A DNA stretch of 64,000 bases from Scleroderma bovista. Its lineage: Eukaryota; Basidiomycota; Agaricomycetes; Boletales; Sclerodermataceae. Position numbers and translations under genes: made by a program. The stretch spans positions 124,001 through 188,000 of the forward strand of contig JAYMGJ010000040.1 of assembly GCA_037178675.1 (NCBI GenBank), given 5' to 3'. Below are positions 34,079-45,851 of this stretch, piece after piece. The notes beneath the pieces were generated by a model, which was given only the letters and a program-made list of their open reading frames with translations, searched no databases and had not been told where the DNA came from. Position 1 is the first letter of the stretch. Every line of letters begins with the position of its first letter.

Positions 34079-35470
34079 ATGTACTACACCCTGACGAGAC
34101 CCGTGTACTTGTTGTCGCGTTCATGCAGAACGACTCATGCTGCACTGCACCATCGCGTCCTGAATGTTTCTGTCAAACCAACACATCTTCAGGGCGCGCC
34201 GAAGCCCCTCATCCGCCTCGTTTCCAATATATCCACCCGCCCTCCGTCATGGATCGATCGTTTTCCAGCGAACATACGGCCATATCTGCACCTCATTAGG
34301 ATAGACAAACCTATCGGAACAGTCTTACTCTACCTCCCCTGCGGTACGTGTTTCCGAGCTGCGTATGCGCAGACCTTGACAGACTGCGCTGTGCAGCGTG
34401 GTCGATAACGATGGCTTCGTTCGCGCTGGGCGCGCCGCTAGCAACGAATCTTGGCTACCTCACCCTTTTTGGGGTCGGTGCATTGGTGATGCGCGGTGCA
34501 GGCTGCACGATCAATGATATGTGGGACAAGAACCTCGACAGGGCCGTAGGTACGTCGATGCCCAAGTGGTTTATCTGTTCCAAACCAAAGGGCACGGGGA
34601 TTGCACAGAAAGAACACGGACACGACCGCTTTCCCGGGGAGACCTGACGCACCGTCAGGCGTTCATCTTTCTCGGTGGACAGTTGGCCATCGGACTCGCT
34701 GTGCTGCTGCAGCTGAATTGGTACAGGTGAATAATAGTGCTGGCAGCCTGCTGCCCGCCTTTATGCAGTTGTCCTGATTCCCATGTGTGATCTAACTGCT
34801 TCAACCCCAGCATCCTCCTAGGGGCGTCCTCCCTCTCCGTAGTCACAATATACCCGCTCATGAAAAGGGTAACATACTGGCCACAAGCAGTGCTCGGTAC
34901 GCTCTGCAAAAGCGGTCCCTTGGTCGTTGACCGACTCATCTACTAATATGTCGTGCCCCTAGGGCTGGCTTTCAACTGGGGCGCGCTGCTTGGTTGGTCG
35001 GCCATCGCGGGTACCGTCAATTGGCATGTATGTCTACCTCTGTACGCTGGGGGATTCTTTTGGACGCTAGTGTACGACAGCATATATGCCCATCAGGTGA
35101 GGGGGTGTTTCGCGCCGATCTACGCAAATACCCGCTTACGGTCGTCCCACAGGATAAAAATGACGACATCAATGTAGGCATCCGCTCCACGGCGCTGCTC
35201 TTTGGCGAACAAACGCGACCCATTCTCAGTGCGCTATCAGCGTCGGCGGTGTCACTTATCACATATGCGGGTTTCGTGAACGCGCAGGGAGCGCCTTTCT
35301 ACCTTGGGGTAGGACTTGGGGCAGCCCAGCTTGCGCGGGTCCTCTGGAGAACCGATTTCGATAACCGAGCCAGCTGCTGGCAAGGCTTCGTCGGATGCGG
35401 ATGGACCGGATTCTGGGTGTGGACAGGTGCATTGGCAGACTACGTAACCGTAATATCTGGAACACTCTGA
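34079..35470 (+). CDS. COQ2: 4-hydroxybenzoate polyprenyltransferase Coq2 (mitochondrial)
   Basis: Coq2 attaches the polyprenyl tail to 4-hydroxybenzoate, an early step of ubiquinone synthesis in the inner mitochondrial membrane. The N-terminus is Arg/Ser-rich with few acids ([20 protein letters not shown]), as in a presequence. The UbiA fold follows: [40 protein letters not shown] (first Asp-rich motif NDxxD), [56 protein letters not shown] and [20 protein letters not shown], with the second motif [18 protein letters not shown]. It ends [16 protein letters not shown]. At least seven transmembrane segments are apparent. The start MYYTLTRP at 34079 gives the full targeting region. The stop is at 35468-35470. 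Confidence 0.93.
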
Positions 35471-35681
35471 TGGAATATTAAAGAACATGCTTTGATTACG
35501 TACTGGAGTTTCTATAGAACAGTCATCAAGTTGATTGATACTCAACGTAAAATACTATCGTGATGAAACATGATGTTTCGTTAAAGGGAATATAAAGCGT
35601 ACAATGAAGACCAGAGGAGTCACCCGAATGCATGAGAAAATCTACAATGCAAGATTCGAACATCGTGGGGCAACAAGAAAT

Positions 35682-37876
35682 TCAAGATGAAGGGGAAAGC
35701 ACCTGATGATTGTGGCGATATTTAAGCCAGCCATTGAATGCAACGACACACAGCGTCCAACAGAATGCAAAGCAGGTGATGGCCACGGCAACGTTGAGGA
35801 ACATCATCATATCTGTTATGCGAGGTCATACAGTCATCGAATGGGGAGAACATTGAACTTGCCATCACGACCTCTCCTCATCGCTGCCAGAGTCACTTCC
35901 TCCGTGCTCAACATAAACATGAGGCCACCACACGCTAAGAAAAAGCTCCCCAGGGCTTCCGTTGGGGGTCGAGAAGGCAGGACGGAACTTGGCGGACCCA
36001 ACCATAAGAAGAAATATGTGAAACACCTTAGCACAGAAAAGCCGAGTAGAAGCCACCCCCAGAGTTGATGAATTTGCACCTGGGGGGATTTTGTCGTAAT
36101 TGCCCGTAGTTAGCACCGAATAACCTCCGACTTACCTGAAAGAGGTACGTCTGAGCATGGGCGCTCATCGCCGCACCAGTTACACCAATCACAAGGGCAG
36201 GAAATGGATTAAAGCTACCTCGGTAACTAGATGGTTCCGAGACGTTTCTGGAGTGCACAGGACCGAGAGCCGAAGCAGCCAACCAATTCCTGAAGCGCCT
36301 CGACTCCATCGCCATTCCGACCAACCCGGCGAACCAAAACATGACCTATCCAATAGGATCAGAGTTGGCCTGTGAACATGATCGGTCGACTTACTGCAAT
36401 GCTGATGTGTTGGACCTGTTTTGTTGTGTAAGGGTCACCTGAGTGCGCACCGAACCTTTCCATCCATGTATTGCTTATCCCATAGAGGAAGATGACGGCC
36501 GACTCTATAAATTCTGCAGAAACTGTATTGCCAATAGGGGAGATGTTCCATGCCCAGCCCATTTCCGAATGAGAGCCCAAGAAGCGAGCAAAAGTGAATA
36601 GTCCGTAACACCAGAAAATGCCGCCCTCTGGGATGACCCATATCAGGGTAAGAGGAAACCGATTAGGCAGAATCCAAACTCACTGATCAAATGGGCGAGG
36701 CAACCATTGATATAGTTGTTACGACACCCGCCCGTATATACCACAATGCCAGTAAGCATTTCTCCAAAAGCAGCAAACACAAGGAACCTCTCCCAGGTAG
36801 CATATGCCACTGCAATGACTCTTTGAAGAAAAGGCTTGGGTGGGCTATGTGTGAGTGGAGGTAGGACATCCCGTAACGTTTCATCAGAATGCCTGAGATC
36901 TCTGGGAGAGGCCGCTGCAAAAACGGTGCGATCGGACGTTGCAGAATAAGTCGAACGACGATGGCTGTATGTGGTTGTTTCGTTGGACCATCCAGCTGGG
37001 TACTGATTGACTAGATCCTGTGTTTCGATGTTTATGTCTGGCCGATCGGTGCGCAGACCTTGCTGCGGTACAATGTGGAGCGCTTTGATTTCATCATACT
37101 CTTCTGGATCTTCAGCATTCATCTCCGCGTAGTCAGATGGTGCACCATGATCCGCCTCGCGTCCCAGAACGATTTCCAGCCAAAATGATTTGACATCGAG
37201 TTTCCTTTTGCTCCTTGGGAACGCGTATAGTCGAGCGAAGAACGCAGCAATGTCCACGACCGAGAGGACCAAACTTGACAGAATGATGAGATAACCCTGA
37301 CTTGAGTGGGTTGAGCCTTGGTACCTAGTAGTCGCGCTGTTAGTCACCCAAAGGCACTGAATAGAGTGGCGGAAATGACGTATGAACACACATATCAGGG
37401 GTTAATTTTCTGTAAAGGGCACTGGTAGCACAACCGAGACCACAGAGAGTGTAGAATACGACTATCGTAAACGCGTGCCAATGGTGTTTAACTGAGCGGA
37501 GAGCAATGCCTGTTTAACGGTCCAACAGGGTTAGCCGGATTTATCAGCAAGCTGTATGACGCAGTGCGTTACCCGCTGGGAGTGCGACAAAAAAGGCGAG
37601 GATCATGAATGTAACATGCAAGGCTATGAGACCTGGATAACGAACTACGGTTGGATCTGGATTCTCGATGTCTATGGACCAATACGAGGGAGGAGTTGGG
37701 AGATGCCACATGAGGATTTCGGTTTCGTTGATTTCTGTGAGAGGTTGACCATGGTGCATAGTATGCATATCATCGCGGGGACCGAGGGAGTGAGCGACAG
37801 TGAAGGGGGCCAGTGCGAGGGAGAGAAGGGGGGTCCACGCGGGGAGGGGATTGCGAGATAACCCAGAGGCGGGCAT
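35682..37876 (-). CDS. YTP1: Ytp1-like polytopic membrane protein
   Basis: The product has an N-terminal lumenal segment with His and Met residues (DDMHTMHHGQPLTEINETEI, MWHLPTPPSYWSIDIENPDP) after a signal-like start (MPASGLSRNPLPAW). A first membrane helix follows, TVVRYPGLIALHVTFMILAF, then a cytoplasmic loop (FPRSKRKLDVKSFWLEIVLG). The C-terminal half holds further helices: RVIAVAYATWERFLVFAAFG, EMLTGIVVYTGGCRNNYING, GGIFWCYGLFTFARFLG, MFWFAGLVGMAMESRRFRNW and WGWLLLGFSVLRCFTYFFLW. This is the DUF2427 plus Ytp1 layout of fungal Ytp1 proteins, whose function is not established. The stop at 35682-35684 was placed after HNHQVLSPSS. COQ2 converges on it, with 211 bp between stops. Confidence 0.8.
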
Positions 37877-39308
37877 GATGAGTGGGAGGGGATGGGAAGG
37901 TGCCGAGGCACGATGAGAGAGAGCTTATATCTGGGGCAAGTTACTAGGCTCGGGCTATGCCGTCATCGCAGTGGACGCCGAGTCTGAGTCATCCAAGCAT
38001 TGGGAGACACGGACGACATCGCACGGCCGTCGGAGTCACACGACGACAACCACAATTCGGTGTATGTACTGGTCGCACATACTCGCTCTCGTTCACTGGC
38101 AGATACGGGGAAGCGGTTCCGCCATCTTGCACCAGCTATGGACTTGTAGGAACACTATTATATTTTCCGGGGACAACCACTCATTCGATTGGAATCTTGC
38201 ATTGCAAGGAGGCGGGTCAAGTATGCATCTCCTCGATCCAAAGTGTCTTGCTGGTAACCGGCCTCTACAAGACATAGCGCAACGACCTCAGGTTCATTAT
38301 GGGCGGTGAGCTTGTTTGACAGTCACCTAATCAACTCACTGGCAGCAGCATCCCATGTCTCAAGGTTGATCATGATGTTGGTCGGCACCTTCTTCCTTGG
38401 GGCCTAGTAAAGAAAGTACTCAAACGTTGGCGCTGCCAGTATGGCTGCAGTCTTTCTCAAATTTTATCGTCGATCTGATCGCTTATGATTGTCGTCACTC
38501 GTTTGCTGTATTGGCAAGAGAGAGTTTTGACTGGAACAATCTCATGGGCCAAAGACGTTGGTACGCCTACCATTGATTTGGAAAAGACCATTTGAGAACA
38601 ACTGACACAACCAGACTGCTACGCTTCGGGTGTGGCAGCGTTGATTTGCAGACTACGTCCGCATACGGTTGCCCGTTCTTGTGTACATGGCTTGCTGTCA
38701 TTCGCATCCTTGTGTAGGATAGCCCTACCTGGTAGTATACATTTTTTGCATACTGTACGTCCATCTTGCATTACTGAGAGCATGCCAATTTCAGCTGAGA
38801 GAGGCCATCCTGACGTTACCAAAGCGGGCAAACCGGATTTGCGCAGACGACAATCCAGAACGGGCTGGCATTCATGAAGTTGGGAATCGCTTTCCATCAC
38901 CTTCCTTATCGGCCTCGTGTTCTACCTAGCAACAGACGCTCCGCGGTTCACAAAACATACAGCAACCCGACCGCGGACAACAGCCAGAGAATGCCAGAGG
39001 GGATAATGCATAAAGTAAAGAACCGCGTCGAGTTTCCATCGTCATCAAGAGATGCTATAGATACATGATTTATGTAACCGCCAGGGTGTTGCACGTTCCA
39101 GACCTACAACAGGATAATGGTATCAGCGCTTGAGACTGACGAGCTCGGCTCCTTCATACAAAATATATAAGTAAATAAGAAATGTCAATCCAACTAGCTA
39201 TATTGGAAAGGATCAACATGACTCAAAGACAGCCAGAAAGCGGGCTATCTGCAGGTCGGGAGGGAAATGATACTTGGGGTGGCGCAAAGAGCAAAATAAC
39301 ATGGGCCC
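37877..39308. other. Region without a confident gene
   Basis: Around 1.4 kb with only short ORFs. The stretch 37957-38310 has readable fragments in all three plus frames, such as GDTDDIARPSESHDDNHNSV, but no single frame or splice model carries on. A decayed gene or an exon-rich small gene is possible. I assign nothing. Confidence 0.4.
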
Positions 39309-40371
39309 CTACTGATTGACCACCTCGATAAAATGTCAGTAAATGAGCAAAGCCAGAAGATGCACGGAACCAACCTTCAATATCCCGCCATACGGGTCTT
39401 CCATCGAATACGCAGTGGAGGACTCGAGCTCATGGTACATTGCAGGGTGACCTGGGATCATCTCAGAAGCTGGTGAAACAGCAGCGGGCGAAGGAGGTTG
39501 AATAGGGCTATGCGGACAGAACTGTTGGGGGAGAGTTAAACGACGGGAAGGATCGTGAACTGGGTTGGGCAGAAGCGGCGGGACTGGTTTGCGATCAGAG
39601 TACTTCCGGGTCAAGTTAGCACCGCCGTTAGGATTGCAGTTGAAGTCTGGTTCTTGAGTGCTGGGAACAGGAGTAGGGGGAGGGGGAGGGACGTTGTATG
39701 GTGAGCGGAGTGGCAGTGGAGCGTTTGGAGGGGGTTGACGACCAGTAGCCGGAGGTGGCGGGGGAAAAGGCTGGTAGTAACCATGCAACGGAGGATCCAT
39801 TTCCAATGCACGCGCCTGTTGAGAGCCTACATACGGAAAGCTATGGACGTGACCAGAGGAGCTGCCACTAACCCTGCGCTTTTCCAGGGATTCTATACGA
39901 TCACCGCCACCATAGCGATCAGTCATACCAGGATCAAAGGTAATAGCATCGATGTGACGGTTATGGCGCCGTTGTCGCATAGTCCAAGTGACGATGACAA
40001 ATAAGATGATCAACACGACGACTCCGACTGCGGTGAATACGCCACCTGCCAGAGCAGGATTTTGTAAGAATGATTTCGGAGCCACATTGGTGGAGGATGG
40101 CAACGCCATCGTGGTGGTGACATAAACAATAGAGGTACCAGAGGTCACTGAATAAACACCGTAACCCGAAGAGGTAGGCGTCGGTGTTGGCGGGGGTGTT
40201 GGCGATGATGGAACCAATGTCTGAAGCGTAGTCGCGTGGGATGAAGTAGTAGCACTACTAGAGCTAAAGACACAACCGTCAAGCCAGAGGAGGGACAGTC
40301 AAAGATGCCACCTACGTCGTGGTAGTCCGAGTGGTGTGCGATGAAGTAGTGGTTGAGCTCGAGCTAGAAGA
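39309..40371 (-). CDS. Ser/Thr-rich single-pass membrane protein, wall-sensor-like (5' end unresolved)
   Basis: The extracellular part is Ser/Thr/Pro-rich (SPTPPPTPTPTSSGYGVYSV, TSGTSIVYVTTTMALPSSTN). One membrane helix (GGVFTAVGVVVLIILFVIVT) is followed by a basic stop-transfer stretch WTMRQRRHNRH. A cytoplasmic tail is rich in Pro and Tyr (HGYYQPFPPPPPATG, RSPYNVPPPPPTPVP, DPSRRLTLPQQFCPHSPIQP). The layout resembles fungal Mid2/Wsc-type surface sensors, without recognisable wall-binding domains. The last intron joins LK to VVNQ and the stop at 39309-39311. Two upstream exons (40316-40363 and the start of the next exon at 40263) encode near-identical Ser/Thr modules. Further 5' exons probably lie between 40372 and 40936, but I could not place the start. 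Confidence 0.6.
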
Positions 40372-40936
40372 GAAGCGTCAGGACTGCTTGACGGTATGAA
40401 AACAAACGGAAACAAACGGAAACACAAGGAGAGACGTGGCGCCATTGTGCAGGGTGGTAATGTCACCGAAGCCTGGCAAGTCTGCTGCAGCGCTCGAAGT
40501 GGGGATCCCTCTGGAACGTGGTCAATTCTGAGAGCTATGTATACGGGCTACGAGACGCACAGGATGCCTTCAAATCCATGTGAGGTCAGAAGTCATGCAA
40601 ATCTGAATGTAACCCATACCTCCAATGCCTTGCCTGCGAACGAGGCGAATGTGGTCACCGGTGCCACGACGGGCGTGCATGAAAGACAAGGAATGTGGAA
40701 TAAGGAGCGTGGGGTGTCTAGGCTGGATGCGACTCTTCCTGGTGGGTGTGAGTTCTCTGAAACGGCAAGGAATGGACGAAACAGACACACTCTACCAGAG
40801 GGAATGTCGGAAAGGCAACGCAGTATTCAAAGCAGAACGCATCGGACGAGCAGTTGGTTGGCATCGCGACTCGACGGAGGCAACGCGGACATCTCCGGTC
40901 CGGATAATATAACTACGTACAACACTGGAAACGCCG

Positions 40937-42510
40937 TTAATGGGTCCCCCTGGTAATAAGTCCATAGTTCTCCTTAGCCCTCCTCTCCATGAGATCCCGC
41001 AGCGGACCAAGCAAGCGTGTGAACGCGTATGTATCCAACGCCGCCACCTTCAGCTTGGGTTGGCTCGAATCGGTCCTGTTCACCGCTCTGACCGTCGCAG
41101 CTCTGGGCTCAAGACGGAGTAACGATAACTCTGAACGACAATGGGTTAAGTCCCCGTTTGATCACGTCGCCCAAATGACTTACCGCCAAAATAATCTCCC
41201 TTTTTGAGGTTACCCACGATAATTTCACCACGTTCTCCCTCGCTAGCCTTGATCACGACAGCATCTCCTTCCTCTATGAAGAAAAACGTATCCCCCATTT
41301 CCCCCTGACTGACCACTGATTCCCCATCCTGGTATACTCTGCTATACAGGGTATCGGCAATCTTGCTTCTCTCGACCGGCTCGAGCGACGAAAGGAGCGG
41401 AACCGTAGACAAAAAGTGTTCGTACATCGTTCTTCGCCTGTGTGCAATCTTCAAGACGATGGTACGGAAGTTTATACGATCCAGTGCCCAAACAACCGAA
41501 GGTTCCATCGCTTGGACGGTAGCTGCACGAGCGTGGCCATACATGAGCGCCAGCTCACCAAAGCAGCTTCCTGGCTTGCATTCCATGACCTTTTGTCCAA
41601 AAACAGGATGGAATCCAGGATGTGCTAACTTTGTCCGCGACAGAGCATCCGCAGAGGGCCATGAAATGGGGAGTGAGTCGCGGAGGATGTAGCAGTGGAA
41701 CAGGCCCGACTCGACGACGTAACAGTAATCTCCGTCATCCCCCTGACGAATAATGACTTCGCCCTTTTTTACATGGACTTCTTTCATGGCGTTAAGAACG
41801 CCAGTCTCCTGCTCTTGGTCGAGGTCACGGAAAACAAAGTTGTTTGCAATGGATGCCTTGATGCTGCGGAGCTGTTCAGGTGTTTTCGGATAGACCGGCG
41901 GGGGTTCATCACTTTCGACATCAATGGGCTCCGCACTAACAGACGCGCGGCGCGACATGGCAGAAGCATGCGCGTGTAAATAATTATTCTCAATACCCGA
42001 CGCTGGGTAGGATGATGTCGGAGTTGTCCCTGCATCAAATCTTGCAAAGGGATTTGGCTCTGTGGAATGCGGAGATGTTGGAGGAATCTCGCGAACGTCG
42101 AAAGAGAAATCAGACACACTGCTGGAACTGGCAACGTTAGCGTCACCAGCAAGTAAAGCATTCCCGGGCACAATCAAAGTACCAAAAGGTCTAGAAGAGG
42201 TGTTTGTAGGGAATGTGGACCCGCGGCGCTGGGGGGCGATCGGGGGGAACGAAGAGACCGGTGTGGGCGTAGAGTTGCGGGAAGCGAAAGGGGCGGGAGA
42301 ATCAGAGTAGAATTCGGCAGGCAGCTCATGAATGGATGGAAGCCCGCGTTGTGCAAGCTGTCCAAGTAGATCTCGCGTACGCGTGCGCTGCTCTTCTACA
42401 CGGCGTTGAAACCAGCTGGTACAGAACTGGAGCGTGTCCTTCGGCTGTGCACGTTGCACATCGCGAGTCAAGTCCGCGATGAGCGAGTCAAACGTCGAGG
42501 ATAAAGTCAT
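40937..42510 (-). CDS. BCY1: cAMP-dependent protein kinase regulatory subunit
   Basis: This subunit holds PKA inactive until cAMP binds. It starts MTLSSTFDSLIADLTRDVQR and includes the dimerisation/docking region (LQFCTSWFQRRVEEQRTRTR). A long Ser/Pro-rich linker leads to the inhibitor site AMSRRASVSAEP, whose Ser makes it a substrate-type RIIs-like inhibitor. Two cyclic-nucleotide domains follow. The first has KKGEVIIRQGDDGDYCYVVE and CFGELALMYGHARAATVQA. The second has DGESVVSQGEMGDTFFFIEE and, across an intron near 41140-41180, YFGG-ELSLLRLEPRAATVRA. Both carry the Glu and Arg of the phosphate-binding cassette. The end is KENYGLITRGTH, with the stop at 40937-40939. The start at 42510 is the first ATG and fits family length. 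Confidence 0.95.
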
Positions 42511-42726
42511 CTGATGGAGGGGAAGGAGAGAGAGACGTTTCCCACTTGTGAGTGGCTATGTATGTTTGGACAAGTTGACGCAATGCTATAAGTAGTACAA
42601 AGGAAATCTGACAAGCATACGATGTATCCATGCTACACTTTCTGCAAGCGACAACACTACAGCCAATCCCTCACAACCCCTCCCACCAGGTTTGACCAAG
42701 AGGCACAAAATAACCAATCCGTACGG

Positions 42727-44221
42727 TTACCGGCCGTGCAGATACTGCGCTGGATAACCAGGTCCACCGTAGGTGGCGCCTGGCACCTGCTGGGCCATGT
42801 GAGTCTGGGTATGCGCTTGAGCCAGAGCCTGCGCCTGCGCCTGCGCTTGAATTCGTGCAGCGTCTTGTTGGCTATACATAGGGGGTGGGTGGGTAGGGTA
42901 CATTGGTTGTGCGGCCATGTGTGGAGCTTGTTGCTGCTGAGCCTGTTGTTGCTGCTGCTGTTGAAGGTGTCCATGTGAATGGGGGTGGGGGAAATTATAT
43001 TGAGGCGGTGGCATTGATCCAGGAACCGGGGTCGGGCCATACGCAGGACTCATTCCAGCAGTAAAATATGGATGAGACAATGCGTCCGTGGCAGTGACCC
43101 GCTTGCTGGGGTCGAACTGAAGCAATCGCTCCAGAAGATCAAGGGCTACATATATCTTAGTCACAATCTGGTTTTTCCGGGATTCGTTACACTCACCTTG
43201 CGGTGATGCCTTGGGAAGGACTTGTTGAAATGGTATCTTCGGGTATTTCGGGTACTGCTTCAGGGTGATCTCAGGCTGAGCGAACCATGAGTTCAGTGTA
43301 TGACTCTGAGGTTAGAAATAGTACCGCATCGTTGGCTATCTTCTTCAAAACACGGTCATCTGGTGTGCCAATTATCCGCATGATGTGGAGTAACTGGTCT
43401 TGGTTGTCTCGCCCGCGGAAAAGGGGTACCCCAGATATCATTTCTGCAAATATGCATCCACAGGACCATACGTCAATGGATGTATTGTAGGTCCTGGATC
43501 CAAGTAGCACGTCTGGAGCGCGGTACCACAGAGTTACAACCTAGACGAACGCGTTAACATCAAAACGAAGTTCATGGACGTGACTCGCTTCGTTCGAGAA
43601 TGTGTTCACAGGGACACCAAAAGCTCGAGCCAAACCGAAGTCGCCAAGCTTTAGTTCTCCTTTGCGATTTATCAGGAGATTCTGTGGTTTGAGGTCACGG
43701 TGCAAGACACGATTTTCGTGACAGAAAGAGGTGCCTTTGAGGAGTTGGTACATAAAACTTCGCACCGTAGCCGGGTCTAGCGCCCCTTTATCGCCGTGTT
43801 GATCCATGTATTTCTTCAGATCTTGGTCACAGTACTCGAAGATAAGTACGAGCTTTGTTTCCGTATGAATAACGTCGTAGAGGCGTACGATGTTGACATG
43901 CTTGAGTTCCTTCATAAGTGAGATCTCTCGAATGGCAGTAGACGGGGTGCCCTCCTCTGCATCAAGGTGAATTTCCTTCAACGCCACAATCTCATTGGTT
44001 GTCCTCGAGCGACCCTACAGATGTATAAGTTAAAACTGGAGATCTGACGAGGGTCCGAACCTTGTAGACGGTGGCGTATGTACCCTCGCCTTTGGATATA
44101 AGATCAGTATATCCACTACCTTAAACAGCCGAAATTATACCAAGTTTCTCTAGCTGTAGACAACTGTGAGTGGCTTGTAACTGTGGCCAGTGAAATTGGG
44201 CCTTACTTGAATGTAGTTCAT
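42727..44221 (-). CDS. PHO85: Cyclin-dependent kinase Pho85 (CDK5-like) with a Gln/Ala-rich tail
   Basis: Pho85 phosphorylates nutrient and cell-cycle targets with Pcl-type cyclins. The sequence is [40 protein letters not shown] (a PSTAIR helix), [38 protein letters not shown] and [20 protein letters not shown], the GVPVNTFS activation loop being a Pho85 hallmark. The lobe continues with [20 protein letters not shown] and GTPDDRVLK, ending with the CDK C-helix [20 protein letters not shown]. An unusual tail follows, rich in Gln, Ala, His and Pro ([44 protein letters not shown]). Exon 1 codes only MNYIQ and exon 2 is 13 nt. The stop is at 42727-42729. Confidence 0.95.
44141..44153 (-). other. 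PHO85: 13-nt microexon of PHO85 (Leu-Glu-Lys-Leu-Gly)
   Basis: On the minus strand this reads CTAGAGAAACTTG between a CTACAG acceptor and a GTATAAT donor. Joined to MNYIQ before and to GC GAG GGT ACA TAC after, it gives YIQ-LEKLGEGTYA, the conserved glycine-loop lead-in of Pho85 kinases. Skipping it would remove the LEKLG segment and shift the frame. Confidence 0.85.
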
Positions 44222-44545
44222 TGTCCGCAACGAGTCAAAGGTCCTGGGGATTTATATCAGCTGTCCTATCAATCTTCCGGCGCTCGAATCCAGAGTCGTC
44301 GATGCAGGGCGTTCAACCGTTGAGCGAGGCAATGTGAGATGTCGCGACGATTAGTGGCAATAAGAGTCTGAGAGCGATCAGTAGCATCTTCGGTTCTTGG
44401 CCGAGGACTCCATACTGTGCTAGGCACGTGACTGCCTACGATATTTTCGTCGAGACCAAACTTACTAGCCTCTCTAATACGAGGTGGGTGAGACATTGTC
44501 GCTCGAGCATCAATTGACATAGCTGCAATTTCACAGTCAAAAGAC
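44222..44545. promoter_or_regulatory. Divergent PHO85 / Utp12-protein promoter with CACGTGAC
   Basis: A 324-bp spacer. CACGTGAC is at 44425-44432, the same octamer as in the CDT1 and GH9 promoters. No TATA box is clear. Confidence 0.5.
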
Positions 44546-45767
44546 ATGGATCCTTCTCCCCGTACCAAAAAACGGCGCACAAAATCATCGTCGCGTAAAT
44601 CGGAAACAAAAACAACGCAGAGCCGCCCCGACGAAGTGCTCGTAGCCGATGATCGAGCCCCCGTGGTAGGTCAATCGATATTTTTTATTGAGCGTTGTCT
44701 CCATTGTGCTAGACCGCACCAAAAAATGCCCGCTATGCCGAATCGTCCTCGCTCGCCATACATTCTGGAGTCGAGCTTGGTCATGATCAAGCCATGGACG
44801 AGGTCCTCGCTCGACGTGAGGCGGAGGGCACCCTCGATACAGACCTAGCCGAGTTGAGCCTCGGACAAAGACTCACAGCAACCGGAGGAGGGAACCCAAC
44901 GAGTCCAGATAGTGATGAGGAAGCCAATCCACCTACAAAACAAAACCAACCAGAAGCACCTGACGTCGTTCCTACCCACTCCCTAACGCGGACACTCATA
45001 CAGGCTTTGCATTCATCTGATTCGCGTTTACTAGAAACATGTTTGGCCCATTCTGACGTCTCACTAATACGCAATACAGTCCGAAGACTACCACCTCAAC
45101 TATCATTACCTTTACTTCTTGCGTGCATAGAAAGATTAGGGAGAGGTGCACGGGCTGCAAATATGAAGGGTGGGGGAGGGGGTGCAAGTTCTCAAAGGGC
45201 TATGGTATTGATAACTTGGATCAAAACCACGCTTCTTTTGCACAGTGGCCATCTCACAACAGTACGCCTGCTATATCATGTGGTGTCACGCTCTCACTCG
45301 TGCAGATGCCAGATCTAGTGGCGAGACTGGCAGGACTTCACGCCACTCTAACATCAAGACTTGCTTTGCAAGATAGCCTGTTATCATTGAACGGGAAACT
45401 GGATATGGTTCTCTCTCAGATAGAGATGCGCTCGTCCTCGGCCCCTACTTCGCTAACGTTTAAAAAGGACTCGACTCGTCCAAACAGTACGCGACAGCCC
45501 ACCCGTTACGTCGAAGGTGACAGCGATAATGAAGAAACGGAGGCAGTGGATGCAGAACCTCCAATAGAGAGCGGTGACGAAGAGGGTAGTATAGAGGATA
45601 TCGAGTTAGGTGGTGAAAGCGACAGGGATGAGGATGGAGATGAGGGAGCGGAGTATTCAGATGACGAGGATGAGGATGAGGACAACAGTGCACAGGGCCT
45701 AAACGGCTTTATCGATGACGAAGCAGAGGAGTTTGATGACGAGGATGAAGACGGCGACAGTGAATAA
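44546..45767 (+). CDS. Utp12-domain protein, probable small-subunit processome or ribosome biogenesis factor
   Basis: The basic N-terminus (MDPSPRTKKRRTKSSSRKSE) resembles a nuclear or nucleolar signal. An intron at about 44667-44780 joins DDRAPV to LGHDQAMDEVLARREAEG. The Utp12 domain follows: LTRTLIQALHSSDSRLLETC, LAHSDVSLIRNTVRRLPPQL, SLPLLLACIERLGRG, VLITWIKTTLLLHSGHLTT and, after another intron, MPDLVARLAGLHATLTSRLA with LLSLNGKLDMVLSQIEMR. The C-terminus is very acidic (GDSDNEETEAVDAEPPIESG, YSDDEDEDEDNSAQG, EFDDEDEDGDSE). Utp5/WDR43-type proteins carry this domain after WD40 repeats; here no WD40 is seen, so the protein is short for the family. The stop is at 45765-45767. Confidence 0.75.
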
Positions 45768-45851
45768 AACATCGTTGCCTCCTCAGAGATCTCAAGCATG
45801 GCCCTCAACCTTTGAAGTGATCATCAGATTCACGTTGCAATGCAGACTACT

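Noticed and set aside
35640..35670. tRNA-like GATTCGAAC box
   Set aside because: A B-box-like string alone. No A box, anticodon arm or acceptor stem could be folded around it.
40396..40956. 186-codon open frame on the plus strand
   Set aside because: No motif and no upstream promoter sign. It overlaps the BCY1 3' end and the likely 5' exons of the minus-strand membrane protein.
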